36,960 bases of DNA. It comes from JBEICQ01 sp046297395 (GTDB taxonomy: Bacteria > Bacteroidota > Bacteroidia > UBA4408). Shown here in pieces: positions 18,368 to 25,437 of this stretch. Within the stretch, counting starts at the first letter, position 1; every line of letters begins with the position of its first letter. Position numbers and translations under genes: made by a program. Below the pieces are notes generated by a model. The model was not told where the DNA came from and searched no databases. It saw nothing but the letters and a program-made list of their open reading frames with translations. The DNA lies in contig JBKCNM010000086.1 in NCBI GenBank assembly GCA_046297395.1, positions 1 through 36,960 of the forward strand. The letters are read 5' to 3'.

Positions 18368-18742
18368 ATGAAAGGAATCCTTTCGGTGCTTTTGCTTTTA
18401 GGCAGCAATATATTTATGACGCTCGCCTGGTACGGACATCTTCGTTTTGGTGAGATGGATGGGAAAAAAAGTCCCGGACTCATCCTGATAATCCTGAGCT
18501 CCTGGGGCATTGCCTTGTTTGAATACATGTTGCAGGTACCGGCCAACAGGCTTGGCTTCAAAGCCTTTGGAGGTCCCTTTAATCTCTGGCAACTAAAGGT
18601 AATTCAAGAAGCGATTACACTAATTGTTTTCTTGTGTTTTACTTTGTTGGTATTTAAAAACGAGACCTTCAGATGGAATCATGCGATTGGCCTCATCTTT
18701 CTTTTTCTGGCTGTGTTTTTTATTTTTAAGAAAACACAGTAA
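18368..18742 (+). CDS. Small DMT-superfamily membrane protein (DUF486)
   Basis: A 124-residue protein with four hydrophobic segments (about 3-20, 35-53, 75-95 and 103-120). The pattern LGSNIFMTLAWYGHLRF, then SWGIALFEYMLQVPANRLG, then FNLWQLKVIQEAITLIVF is characteristic of the DUF486 (DMT_6) family of half-size drug/metabolite transporter relatives. The substrate is unknown. The ATG is 17 bases after the clpC terminator stem. No clear promoter box lies between, so some expression may come from clpC read-through. It converges with arsC. Confidence 0.85.
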   Translation: MKGILSVLLLLGSNIFMTLAWYGHLRFGEMDGKKSPGLILIILSSWGIALFEYMLQVPANRLGFKAFGGPFNLWQLKVIQEAITLIVFLCFTLLVFKNETFRWNHAIGLIFLFLAVFFIFKKTQ

Positions 18743-18803
18743 TCAATCCCTTAAGCATAAAGTGATAGGCCTTAATTAGTTGATTCAATCTGAGGATTGT
18801 TCC

Positions 18804-19433
18804 TCAAACTTCTTGCTTTTTTTGCAGGCTGCTAAATGTATACATCATCTCCAACGCAATTTCTCTGCATCTTTCATCATATTTGGTTTCCTTTTGGCCG
18901 GTATTATCCCATTTTTTTGGATCTTCATATGTAAGCGGAATCCTGACATCTGCCCCCGGAATGAAAGGACAGTTTTCATCAGCATCAGCACAGGTTAAGA
19001 TGGCCGCAAATTGCTCGCTGGGATTACCCGGATGATCGTAAGTTTTAGAAAAACATACGATGGGTTCCGCCTGATCATCGTAAACCACAAGAATCTCGGG
19101 ATTTTTTGAATCACTGTGCTTCTTTATCTCAAATCCTGCGCGTTCAAGTGCATCAAGTGTATTTGGGTGACAGGAGGTTTCTTCTGTTCCTCCTGAATAG
19201 GTGCTGATGCCTTTCAATCCATAGTAGACAGCAGCAGTTTTGGCCCATATCTGTCCGAAATGACTTCTCCGGGAATTGTGTGTGCATATAAAAACCAGTG
19301 ATACAACATGCTTTTCAATCAATTTCAGATGGAGATAATCAATGAGTTTTTGCAACAATTGTTTTCGGTTTTCCGGAATTTCCTGAAAATGATTTTCCAG
19401 TCCGGCCATGTATATTTTCAATCTTTCATTCAT
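18804..19433 (-). CDS. arsC: Thioredoxin-coupled arsenate reductase (LMW-phosphatase fold)
   Basis: This 209-residue protein reduces arsenate to arsenite. The phosphate-binding loop C50-THNSR-R56 (CX5R) is followed by GLKGISTYSGGTEET. The segment TC148ADADENC155PFIPGADVRIPL matches the region holding the two resolving cysteines of the pI258-type enzyme, at the same 7-residue spacing, and D171 in YEDPK fits the catalytic Asp. With C50, these cysteines support a redox relay to thioredoxin rather than simple tyrosine-phosphatase activity. An N-terminal helical extension of about 40 residues is present. The start is ATG at 19433, overlapping the aquaporin stop by 4 bases (ATGA). An upstream ATG at 19517 lies deep inside the aquaporin gene and is rejected. 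It is the third gene of the arsR operon. Confidence 0.88.
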   Translation of the reverse strand: MNERLKIYMAGLENHFQEIPENRKQLLQKLIDYLHLKLIEKHVVSLVFICTHNSRRSHFGQIWAKTAAVYYGLKGISTYSGGTEETSCHPNTLDALERAGFEIKKHSDSKNPEILVVYDDQAEPIVCFSKTYDHPGNPSEQFAAILTCADADENCPFIPGADVRIPLTYEDPKKWDNTGQKETKYDERCREIALEMMYTFSSLQKKQEV

Positions 19434-20104
19434 GATTTTTTTGGATGCAAAAATTGGTGAAGAAATGCACCTATCAATGCTCCCAGCACAGGTGCAGTAA
19501 GATAAATCCAAAGACATTTTATTTGTCCCGAAACCAAGGCAGGTGCAAGCGAACGGGCAGGGTTCATGGAGGCGCCTGAAACAGGTCCGGCAAACAATGC
19601 TTCAAGTGCTACAACACTTCCAATGGCAATCGCAGCAGTGATGCCTTTTTCTTTTTCTCCGGTGGAAACATTGAAGATAACCAATACCAGAATAGCCGTT
19701 AAAATACATTCGAGGACAAAGGATTGCATTTGAGATCCGGCGGGTAGGGTAGCGCCAAGTAAGATGTTTTCAGGAAAGAGCATTCGCAAGCTTACACTCG
19801 CTAATAGTGCACCCAAAATCTGAGAAACAAGATAGGGCAAAATCAAGCCCATTGGAAATTTTTTAAAAAAAGCAAAGGCTAAGGTAACTGCCGGATTGAG
19901 GTGTGAACCGGAAATGTCGCCTAAGGCAAAAATCATGACGGATACCACCAGCCCAAATGTGATGGAAACACCCGGATGCGTAATCATTCCCTTCGTGATT
20001 TCATTGACAATGATTGCTCCCGTGCCGCAAAATACCAGCACAAATGTTCCCGTAAATTCCGATAGGTACTTCCTGAGGTGGAGAATTTTATCTTTTTGTT
20101 TCAT
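19430..20104 (-). CDS. Aquaporin/MIP-family channel in an arsenic operon (AqpS-like by context)
   Basis: A 224-residue channel with six hydrophobic segments and both pore motifs: NPAVTLAF in loop B and NPARSLAPAL in loop E, where the Arg is the selectivity-filter arginine. The start MKQKDKILHLRKYLSEFTGTFVLVFCGTGA is typical of MIPs. Between arsR and arsC it occupies the place that ArsB or Acr3 normally holds. Sinorhizobium meliloti AqpS is known to sit in the same arsR-aqpS-arsC order and to let arsenite flow out down its gradient. I infer the same role here; water or glycerol transport cannot be excluded. It starts 24 bases after the arsR stop, and its stop overlaps the arsC start. Confidence 0.88.
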   Translation of the reverse strand: MKQKDKILHLRKYLSEFTGTFVLVFCGTGAIIVNEITKGMITHPGVSITFGLVVSVMIFALGDISGSHLNPAVTLAFAFFKKFPMGLILPYLVSQILGALLASVSLRMLFPENILLGATLPAGSQMQSFVLECILTAILVLVIFNVSTGEKEKGITAAIAIGSVVALEALFAGPVSGASMNPARSLAPALVSGQIKCLWIYLTAPVLGALIGAFLHQFLHPKKS

Positions 20105-20128
20105 CAGATTTTCATCAGTAAGATTTCG

Positions 20129-20461
20129 TTAGCAGCAAGTTGGATTCTTGCATTGGGCTTTATCAAGAAAATTAGAAAAACTCTTTGAAGCAAACGCCCA
20201 GTTTTCTGCATGCACACAATAACAGGTATTGGATCCGCTGATTTTTCCCTTGACCAGGCCGGCTGCTTTAAGAGCCTTCAGATGCTGAGAAACGGTGCTC
20301 TGAGAGAGCGGTATTGCCAAAACAATATCTCCGCAAACACAGGTGTTTTTTTTAAGCAGCAATTTTATAATGGCAATTCTGGAAGGGTGGGAGAGGGCTT
20401 TTGCAATCTTAGCCAAACGAACATCTGTTGGCTTAAAAGCATATGTTTTTGATTCTCCCAT
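20129..20461 (-). CDS. arsR: ArsR/SmtB-family metalloregulatory repressor
   Basis: A 110-residue winged-helix protein. The recognition region is IPLSQSTVSQHLKALKAAGLV. The metal site TCVCGDI, before the recognition helix, matches the CVC arsenite-sensing motif of classical ArsR. A C-terminal CKNPTCC offers further cysteines. The start is ATG at 20461 (MGESKTYAFK); the in-frame ATG five codons upstream is less likely because it moves closer to the operator. It leads the operon arsR > aquaporin > arsC. A perfect palindrome 33-50 bases upstream of the start is almost certainly its own operator, giving autoregulation released by arsenite. Confidence 0.92.
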   Translation of the reverse strand: MGESKTYAFKPTDVRLAKIAKALSHPSRIAIIKLLLKKNTCVCGDIVLAIPLSQSTVSQHLKALKAAGLVKGKISGSNTCYCVHAENWAFASKSFSNFLDKAQCKNPTCC

Positions 20462-20493
20462 AGTGTAGCGCCACAAAAAACAGGATTGATTGT

Positions 20494-20511
20494 TATCGTA
20501 ATATTACGATA
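20494..20511 (-). promoter_or_regulatory. Perfect 18-bp ArsR operator palindrome
   Basis: TATCGTAATATTACGATA is a perfect inverted repeat with no spacer, centred about 40 bases upstream of the arsR ATG. The ATCG...CGAT halves fit ArsR-type operators. No textbook TAnnTTTG box is visible nearby, so the promoter probably overlaps the operator. Confidence 0.85.
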
Positions 20512-20526
20512 GTTTTAATTCAAGCA

Positions 20527-20555
20527 TAAAAAAAGCCGCACTCCGGGTGCGGCTT
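20527..20555 (-). terminator. Rho-independent terminator for the lipoprotein gene
   Basis: On the minus strand AAGCCGCAC and GTGCGGCTT form a 9-bp stem with a 5-base loop followed by seven or more T residues. It ends transcription from the lipoprotein gene before it reaches arsR. Confidence 0.88.
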
Positions 20556-20585
20556 GAGGCAGTGTTTATGAAATTTAAATTTGAA

Positions 20586-21029
20586 TTACTTGGTGAGCTG
20601 AATGTTTATACAAGACTTTGTTCCATCGAATGTGGCATTCCCACTCCAAATGATATCGCTATTCTGGTCAACTACTTTATAAGGTACTGTTTTTGTTTTG
20701 GCCAGTCCTAAATCCATGGTTTTTCTTACCACATTCGCCGCGCCACAGGAAGGTGACCCTGTATCATAAAAATTTTCAGCACTTGAGCCTATGAGCTGAT
20801 TGTCTACATAATAAGCTAATGATGTTACCTCAACAGTATCGAGCCAATCTGATGCAGATTTTCCATACCAAAACTGAACTGTACCGGTGTATGTGCAGGT
20901 GCCATTGTCTGAATCTGCTTTTTCATCGTAATTGGTCGCAAAGCTGTCGGTGCAACCTTCTTTTTTACAGGCGTTGAGTGTAGTAAGCATCAATACAGAT
21001 GCAAGACTTGCATAGATGATTTTTTTCAT
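20586..21029 (-). CDS. Small predicted lipoprotein of unknown function
   Basis: The 147-residue product has a lipoprotein signal peptide, MKKIIYASLASVLMLTTLNAC, with the lipobox LNAC and lipidated Cys at 21. The mature start KKEGCTDSFATNYDEKADSDNGTC resembles the short Cys-containing GCTD.ATNY...DDGTC motif often found in exported Bacteroidota proteins. Two more cysteines (PSCGAAN and KSCINIQ) may pair. No enzyme motif is seen. Processing would need LspA, encoded in this window. The gene lies 46 bases downstream of another small exported protein and may be co-transcribed with it. A strong terminator follows. Confidence 0.8.
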   Translation of the reverse strand: MKKIIYASLASVLMLTTLNACKKEGCTDSFATNYDEKADSDNGTCTYTGTVQFWYGKSASDWLDTVEVTSLAYYVDNQLIGSSAENFYDTGSPSCGAANVVRKTMDLGLAKTKTVPYKVVDQNSDIIWSGNATFDGTKSCINIQLTK

Positions 21030-21075
21030 GTGTTTTTGTTTTTTTTGTGATTAATTGATTTGATTGTTATGGTTT

Positions 21076-21381
21076 TTATTTCAGTAGAATAGCATCACAT
21101 TTAGCCATGTTATTATCGATGATCATTCCATTGGCTGTAGGAAATTTCTCTTTGGTTTTTCTCACAAGCTTATCAAAAAGCAGCCTGGGTTTATCATCCC
21201 ATATAAGTGCTATTTTATAAGTACCTAAATATTGGTATTCAGTTAAAGGTTTGGATCTGTAGAATACAAACATGCCTTCAACCTGTTCAACCTCGGCAGT
21301 GCTTTTTTTGATTTCTCCGGTGTTTTGAGCAAAGCCAAACGGGGATACAAATACCAGTAAATAGAAAATTAAGTTTTTCAT
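21076..21381 (-). CDS. Small secreted protein of unknown function under a two-operator promoter
   Basis: The product is 101 residues long with a signal peptide (MKNLIFYLLVFVSPFGFAQ). The mature part of about 82 residues contains MFVFYRSKPLTEYQYLGTYKI and ends NMAKCDAILLK. I do not recognise a domain. It has a complete promoter (TTG, 20 bases, TACATTTG) overlaid by two operator-like repeats, so it is probably tightly regulated. The likely regulator is unknown; the XRE protein encoded just upstream is a candidate. Confidence 0.75.
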   Translation of the reverse strand: MKNLIFYLLVFVSPFGFAQNTGEIKKSTAEVEQVEGMFVFYRSKPLTEYQYLGTYKIALIWDDKPRLLFDKLVRKTKEKFPTANGMIIDNNMAKCDAILLK

Positions 21382-21391
21382 AAACCGGAGG

Positions 21392-21434
21392 CAAATGTAA
21401 ATTATACTTTACAAAAAGACAAGTATGCTTTACA
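21392..21434 (-). promoter_or_regulatory. Promoter with two tandem operator repeats upstream of the small secreted protein
   Basis: On the minus strand TTG (21422-21420), 20 bases, then TACATTTG (21399-21392) is a full promoter. Overlying it, bases 21396-21413 form an imperfect palindrome with TGTAAA and TTTACA arms (8 of 9 pairs match). The half-site TATRCTTTACA recurs at 21403-21413 and 21424-21434, exactly 21 bp apart, so both sites face the same side of the helix. Repressor binding here would cover both promoter boxes. Confidence 0.65.
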
Positions 21435-21456
21435 TATATTTTAAAAAAAAGGGGTT

Positions 21457-21657
21457 TTAATCATCCGCTTCAAGCTGAAAGAGTGCTTCTACTTTGGTTT
21501 TGAGAATGGCTGCCAGTTTGAGTGCCAACAGGGTAGAAGGCACATAGCGCCCGGATTCAATCGAATGGATGGTTTGTCGGGAAACCCCTGATTTTTCGGC
21601 AAGTTCCTGTTGGGTAAGACTTTGATTGGCCCTTGCGGTTTTCAGGGTATTTTTCAT
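21457..21657 (-). CDS. Small XRE-family helix-turn-helix regulator
   Basis: A 66-residue single-domain HTH_3 protein with LKTARANQSLTQQELAEKSGVSRQTIHSIESGRYVPS: helix 2 is QQELAEKSGV and the recognition helix SRQTIHSIESG. The rest is the usual LALKLAAILKTKVEALFQLE. This belongs to the small Cro/CI-like group frequently paired with short membrane proteins. The start is ATG at 21657; the stop of the upstream membrane-protein gene shares one base (TGATG), so the two are translationally coupled. A longer reading from 21789 lies inside the neighbour in another frame and is rejected. Confidence 0.9.
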   Translation of the reverse strand: MKNTLKTARANQSLTQQELAEKSGVSRQTIHSIESGRYVPSTLLALKLAAILKTKVEALFQLEADD

Positions 21658-22043
21658 CAGCGTTGTTTGTTTTTTACAAAAAACACCACATGAAAAGCAA
21701 TAATCATGCTGAGCAGCAATCCGAAAACACCTACTTCCTCGAATCCGGGAAAATGAAGAGATACCAAAAGCGCATTGATGATTCCCCATTTAAATGCCCA
21801 TTCATAGGATTTGAGTCGAATCAGGTTGGTGAGTTCGTCCTCTGTTTTAAGGCGACTGCTCAGTGTTAAAAACAGACCAAACAGTAATCCTGATTTAATA
21901 ACCGGATAAAAAATGTCAGGCGTTTTTAATAGTTGAGTATTTACTGTAAGACCTCCGGCAAGAAGACAAAAACCGGTAATCATCCATCCGCTTATGTAAA
22001 ACGGATAGGAAAATAAGTTTGAGGCAAGAGAATGTTTTTCCAT
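21657..22043 (-). CDS. Four-helix membrane protein of unknown function, coupled to the XRE regulator
   Basis: The 128-residue product has four hydrophobic segments (about 12-32, 43-60, 84-98 and 104-122). Between helices 2 and 3 lies a polar stretch, SSRLKTEDELTNLIRLKSYEWAFKW, and the protein ends in a basic KNKQR. It resembles the small membrane proteins often encoded beside YozG/XRE-type regulators. No function is known to me. The pair may be a signal-responsive module in which the membrane protein controls the regulator. Its promoter carries a palindrome covering the -7 box. Confidence 0.78.
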   Translation of the reverse strand: MEKHSLASNLFSYPFYISGWMITGFCLLAGGLTVNTQLLKTPDIFYPVIKSGLLFGLFLTLSSRLKTEDELTNLIRLKSYEWAFKWGIINALLVSLHFPGFEEVGVFGLLLSMIIAFHVVFFVKNKQR

Positions 22044-22067
22044 TTTTTTGGGTTGTTTAATTTAATC

Positions 22068-22083
22068 CAAAGGTAAACCTTTG
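22068..22083 (-). promoter_or_regulatory. -7 box (TACCTTTG) embedded in a perfect palindrome
   Basis: CAAAGGT-AA-ACCTTTG is a perfect 7-bp inverted repeat. Its minus-strand reading includes TACCTTTG (22075-22068), an exact -7 box 25 bases before the membrane-protein ATG. This suggests a repressor site placed on the promoter, possibly for the XRE protein of the same operon. Confidence 0.55.
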
Positions 22084-22171
22084 AAAGGATTTTTGAATCC
22101 GGATGAGTAGATTCAGGTTGCATCAAAATTGGGGAAGACGAAATAAAATCGCCCCGGCAGCTTTTTATTCA

Positions 22172-22179
22172 TACCTTTG
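22172..22179 (+). promoter_or_regulatory. -7 promoter box (TACCTTTG) for the DEAD-box helicase
   Basis: TACCTTTG matches TAnnTTTG exactly and lies 17 bases before the ATG, predicting a leader of about 10 bases. No -33 TTG is seen. Confidence 0.5.
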
Positions 22180-22196
22180 CGGCCATATAACAATAA

Positions 22197-23918
22197 ATGA
22201 ATGAATTCGATGCTTTAGGTTTATCCGAAAACCTCTTAAAAGCCATTAAGGAACTGGGATTTGAAAATCCCACACCCATCCAACAAAAATCAATACCCCT
22301 GTTGCTTTCCACCGATACCGATCTGGTAGGCCTTGCGCAAACCGGCACGGGTAAAACTGCGGCATTCGGTTTGCCGATGTGCCACAAAACTGATTTCTCT
22401 CGCAATGCTGTTCAAGGTCTGATTATTTGTCCAACCAGAGAACTCTGCCTGCAAATTGCCTCAGATCTTGCCAAATTTCTTGCCTACACACCCGGAGCCC
22501 GCGTGGTTTCCATTTATGGTGGAGCAAGTATTGAAAACCAAACCCGTGAAATCCAGAGAGGCGCACACATCATTGTGGCCACACCGGGTAGGATGGTAGA
22601 CATGATCAACCGTGGACGCGTGCGTCTGTCGGAAGTGAAATATGTAGTGCTCGATGAAGCAGATGAAATGTTGAACATGGGCTTCAAAGAAGACCTTGAC
22701 ATCATCCTTGGTCAAACACCTGAAGAAAAAAACACCTGGTTGTTCTCAGCAACCATGCCTCCGGAAGTGGCTCGCATTGCGCGCAACTACATGGAAAAGC
22801 CTGCTGAGGTAACAGTAGGAAAACAAAATGCAGGAGCCGATAACATAGAGCACCATTATTATGTGGTTCAGTCTCGTGATCGCTATGCCTGCTTGAAAAG
22901 AATCGTGGATTATTATCCTTCCATTTTTGGAATCGTGTTTTGCCGTACCCGCAGTGAAACACAGGAGATTGCCGACAAGTTGATGCGCGATGGGTACAAC
23001 GCAGATGCTCTTCACGGAGATTTGTCTCAGTCTCAGCGCGACCATGTAATGAAAAGATACCGCAGTCGTTCTTTGCAAATGCTGGTTGCCACTGATGTAG
23101 CAGCAAGAGGCATTGATGTGAATGATGTAACGCATGTAATAAATTACAATCTTCAGGATGATAAAGAAAACAACAACCACACAAGCGGTCGTACCGCAAG
23201 GGCAGGAAAATCCGGAATGTCTATTATTATTCTCAACATCAGAGAAGCCTCACGCATCAGAGAAATAGAGCGCATTATCAATAAAAAATTCACCAAAAAG
23301 AATGTGCCAACAGGTCCGGAAATCTGCGAAAAGCAGTTGTTCCACCTGGTAAAAAAGATACATGATACAGAGGTGAGTGATGAAGAAATCTCTGATTTTC
23401 TTCCTCCCATCAATGAAATGCTCAAGGACCTCAGCCGCGAAGAACTCATCAAACGGATGGTAGCCACCGACTTTAATCGTTTTCTGGATTACTATCGTGA
23501 TGCCCACGACCTCAATGTAGAATCCCGAGAGAAAGGTGTTCGTGAGCGTCGTGAGTTCGACAAGCGAGAAGGATCCCCAAGAGAAAATGGAAGAAGAGAA
23601 GAACTCAATGGAAGATTCTTTATTAATCTAGGTGAGATGGATGGCCTGAGCAAGTCCGGCCTCAGAGATTTGATTGCAGATAACGGTGGTATCAGCGCAA
23701 AAGATGTAGGACGAATAGATCTTAAAAACACTTTCTCCTTCTTTGATGTTGACCCTTCTCTTGCCAAAATAGTTTACAAGAATTTTTATAAAAAAGAATT
23801 CAATGGTCGTTTTATCAAGGTTCAGGCTGCTGAAAGCGGCGGAGGCGGCGGTCGAAGCGGAGGCTATTCAGCCAAGCCGGAGAGGAGAAACTCCCGCAGA
23901 GAACGATTTGGTAGATAA
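22197..23918 (+). CDS. DEAD-box ATP-dependent RNA helicase with DbpA-type RNA-binding domain (CsdA/DeaD-like)
   Basis: The 573-residue protein carries the full DEAD-box set: Q motif GFENPTPIQQKSIP (about 20-33), motif I AQTGTGKT (about 46-53), PTREL, TPGR, DEAD (about 152-155), SAT (about 184), the RecA2 motifs ARGIDV, and motif VI written HTSGRTAR rather than HRxGRTGR. After the helicase core a charged linker (REKGVRERREFDKREGSPREN) leads to a DbpA-like RRM (about 465-545, RFFINLGEMDGLSKSGLRDLI), then a Gly/Arg-rich tail. Such proteins remodel rRNA during ribosome assembly and mRNA in the cold. It converges on hutH with only 7 bases between the stops. Confidence 0.93.
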   Translation: MNEFDALGLSENLLKAIKELGFENPTPIQQKSIPLLLSTDTDLVGLAQTGTGKTAAFGLPMCHKTDFSRNAVQGLIICPTRELCLQIASDLAKFLAYTPGARVVSIYGGASIENQTREIQRGAHIIVATPGRMVDMINRGRVRLSEVKYVVLDEADEMLNMGFKEDLDIILGQTPEEKNTWLFSATMPPEVARIARNYMEKPAEVTVGKQNAGADNIEHHYYVVQSRDRYACLKRIVDYYPSIFGIVFCRTRSETQEIADKLMRDGYNADALHGDLSQSQRDHVMKRYRSRSLQMLVATDVAARGIDVNDVTHVINYNLQDDKENNNHTSGRTARAGKSGMSIIILNIREASRIREIERIINKKFTKKNVPTGPEICEKQLFHLVKKIHDTEVSDEEISDFLPPINEMLKDLSREELIKRMVATDFNRFLDYYRDAHDLNVESREKGVRERREFDKREGSPRENGRREELNGRFFINLGEMDGLSKSGLRDLIADNGGISAKDVGRIDLKNTFSFFDVDPSLAKIVYKNFYKKEFNGRFIKVQAAESGGGGGRSGGYSAKPERRNSRRERFGR

Positions 23919-23925
23919 GAGTTAG

Positions 23926-25437
23926 TTATTGAGTCAAGGAATCCCTCGTGATTCCTTGATGAAAATAATGTCTTGTAAATTCCTCAGAGCGCTGCATCAA
24001 AGGCTGCAGCACACAATCCTCCGCTACAAATGACACATGTTTCCTGAATGACTCATAAAGCTGAGTGAGGAGAGGCGAGGTTTGTTGGTTCTTTCTAAAA
24101 TCCCATGCCTGTGCAGCATTCATCAGCTCAATTCCCAAAACGGAATAGGTGTTTTTCATGATTTGTAAACATTTGATGCCTGCGTTGGCTCCCATGCTTA
24201 CATGGTCTTCTTGTCCATTGCTGGAAACAATTGAATCAACAGAAGAGGGTGTACAATATTGTTTATTGATGCTTACAAGCGAAGCAGCGGTGTACTGGGG
24301 AATCATGAATCCTGAATGCAAGCCCGCTCCCGGTGTTAAAAAGGCTGGAAGGTCTCTTTGTCCTGAGATGAGCAGGTAGGTTCTTCTTTCGCTGATGTTG
24401 GCCAACTCCGCTGTGGCAATGCACATAAAATCGAGGATATAGGCCAGGGCTTGTCCATGAAAATTTCCGCCGGAGAGAATTTTCTCTTCCATCGGAAAAA
24501 CCAGTGGATTGTCAGTTGCCGAATTGATTTCTGTTTCAGTGACGGATAGGGCATGCAGATAAGTATCATACCCTGCACCATGCACTTGAGGAATACACCG
24601 GAATGAATATGGATCCTGAACCTGTGTTTTGGGCATTTGTGCAAAGGCACTTCCCTCTAAGAAATGCCTCATGAGGGCAGCTGATAGTTTTTGTCCTTTG
24701 TGCGGTCTTGCCTGATGAATAAGCGGGTGATAAGGATCGGGGCGGCAGGAAAAAGCATCAAAAGAGAGGGCGGCAATTTGATGTGCCGCTTCAAAAATAT
24801 TTTCAAAATCGAGGAGAATCTGGCAAGCCATGGCACTCATAAACTGTGTGCCATTGAGCAAGGCCAGTCCCTCTTTGGATTGGAGTGTAAGTGGCTCCCA
24901 GCCCATTTGCTGCAGCACCACAGCGGCAGGCAATTTTCTTCCTCTATGATATACTTCACCCAAGCCAATGAGAGGAAGGCAAAGATGGGCAAGGGGAGCT
25001 AAGTCGCCCGAAGCACCAAGCGATCCATGGGCATAGATAACCGGAAAGATATCATGGTTGTAAAAATCAATCAATCTCTGCACTGTACGCGAATCCACAC
25101 CTGAATTGCCCACACAGAGTCCCTGGATTTTGAGCAAAAGCATGAGTTTTACAATTTCTTCTTTCATCTCGGATCCGGAACCGCAGGCATGTGAACGCAT
25201 CAGATTTTCCTGTAAGCGCCCGGTGTCAGAGGCCTGAATAAGCTGGTTACAGAGCGAGCCAAATCCTGTATTTACACCATATACGGGTTCATCATTCCTG
25301 AGCGTATTCAGGTAATTTCTACAGTGATCTATGCGTCGCCTCACATCGGCATGCAAGGATAGAACTGCCTTTTCTGCAAGACATTTCCTGATTTCTGAAA
25401 GTGTGAGAAACGAATTTCCCGGGTAAAAGTGCATCAT
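23926..25437 (-). CDS. hutH: Histidine ammonia-lyase
   Basis: This enzyme converts L-histidine to trans-urocanate and ammonia, the first step of histidine breakdown. The Ala-Ser-Gly (142-144) that cyclises into the MIO cofactor is present in GSLGASGDLAPLAHL, and the catalytic Tyr (53) in YGVNTGFG. QDPYSFRCIPQVHGA and the NPLVF segment are also typical. Length is 503 residues, normal for the family. The first ATG (25437) overlaps the hisS stop by 4 bases (ATGA); a second ATG follows at once, so the start is uncertain by one codon. No hutU or hutI is in the window. Pairing with hisS puts histidine use and histidine breakdown on one transcript. Confidence 0.93.
   Translation of the reverse strand: MMHFYPGNSFLTLSEIRKCLAEKAVLSLHADVRRRIDHCRNYLNTLRNDEPVYGVNTGFGSLCNQLIQASDTGRLQENLMRSHACGSGSEMKEEIVKLMLLLKIQGLCVGNSGVDSRTVQRLIDFYNHDIFPVIYAHGSLGASGDLAPLAHLCLPLIGLGEVYHRGRKLPAAVVLQQMGWEPLTLQSKEGLALLNGTQFMSAMACQILLDFENIFEAAHQIAALSFDAFSCRPDPYHPLIHQARPHKGQKLSAALMRHFLEGSAFAQMPKTQVQDPYSFRCIPQVHGAGYDTYLHALSVTETEINSATDNPLVFPMEEKILSGGNFHGQALAYILDFMCIATAELANISERRTYLLISGQRDLPAFLTPGAGLHSGFMIPQYTAASLVSINKQYCTPSSVDSIVSSNGQEDHVSMGANAGIKCLQIMKNTYSVLGIELMNAAQAWDFRKNQQTSPLLTQLYESFRKHVSFVAEDCVLQPLMQRSEEFTRHYFHQGITRDSLTQ
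23934..23959. terminator. 10-bp hairpin between convergent helicase and hutH genes, inside the hutH 3' end
   Basis: TCAAGGAATC (23934-23943) and GATTCCTTGA (23950-23959) pair perfectly around 6 bases. It lies within the last hutH codons and just after the helicase stop, so it could end or protect both transcripts. Neither strand has a good T run after it, so a classic intrinsic terminator is doubtful. Confidence 0.4.

Noticed and set aside
18791..18806. TGAGGA-TTGT-TCCTCA hairpin between the DUF486 gene and arsC
   Set aside because: Six pairs and no T run on either strand; it overlaps the arsC stop codon. Too weak to call a terminator.
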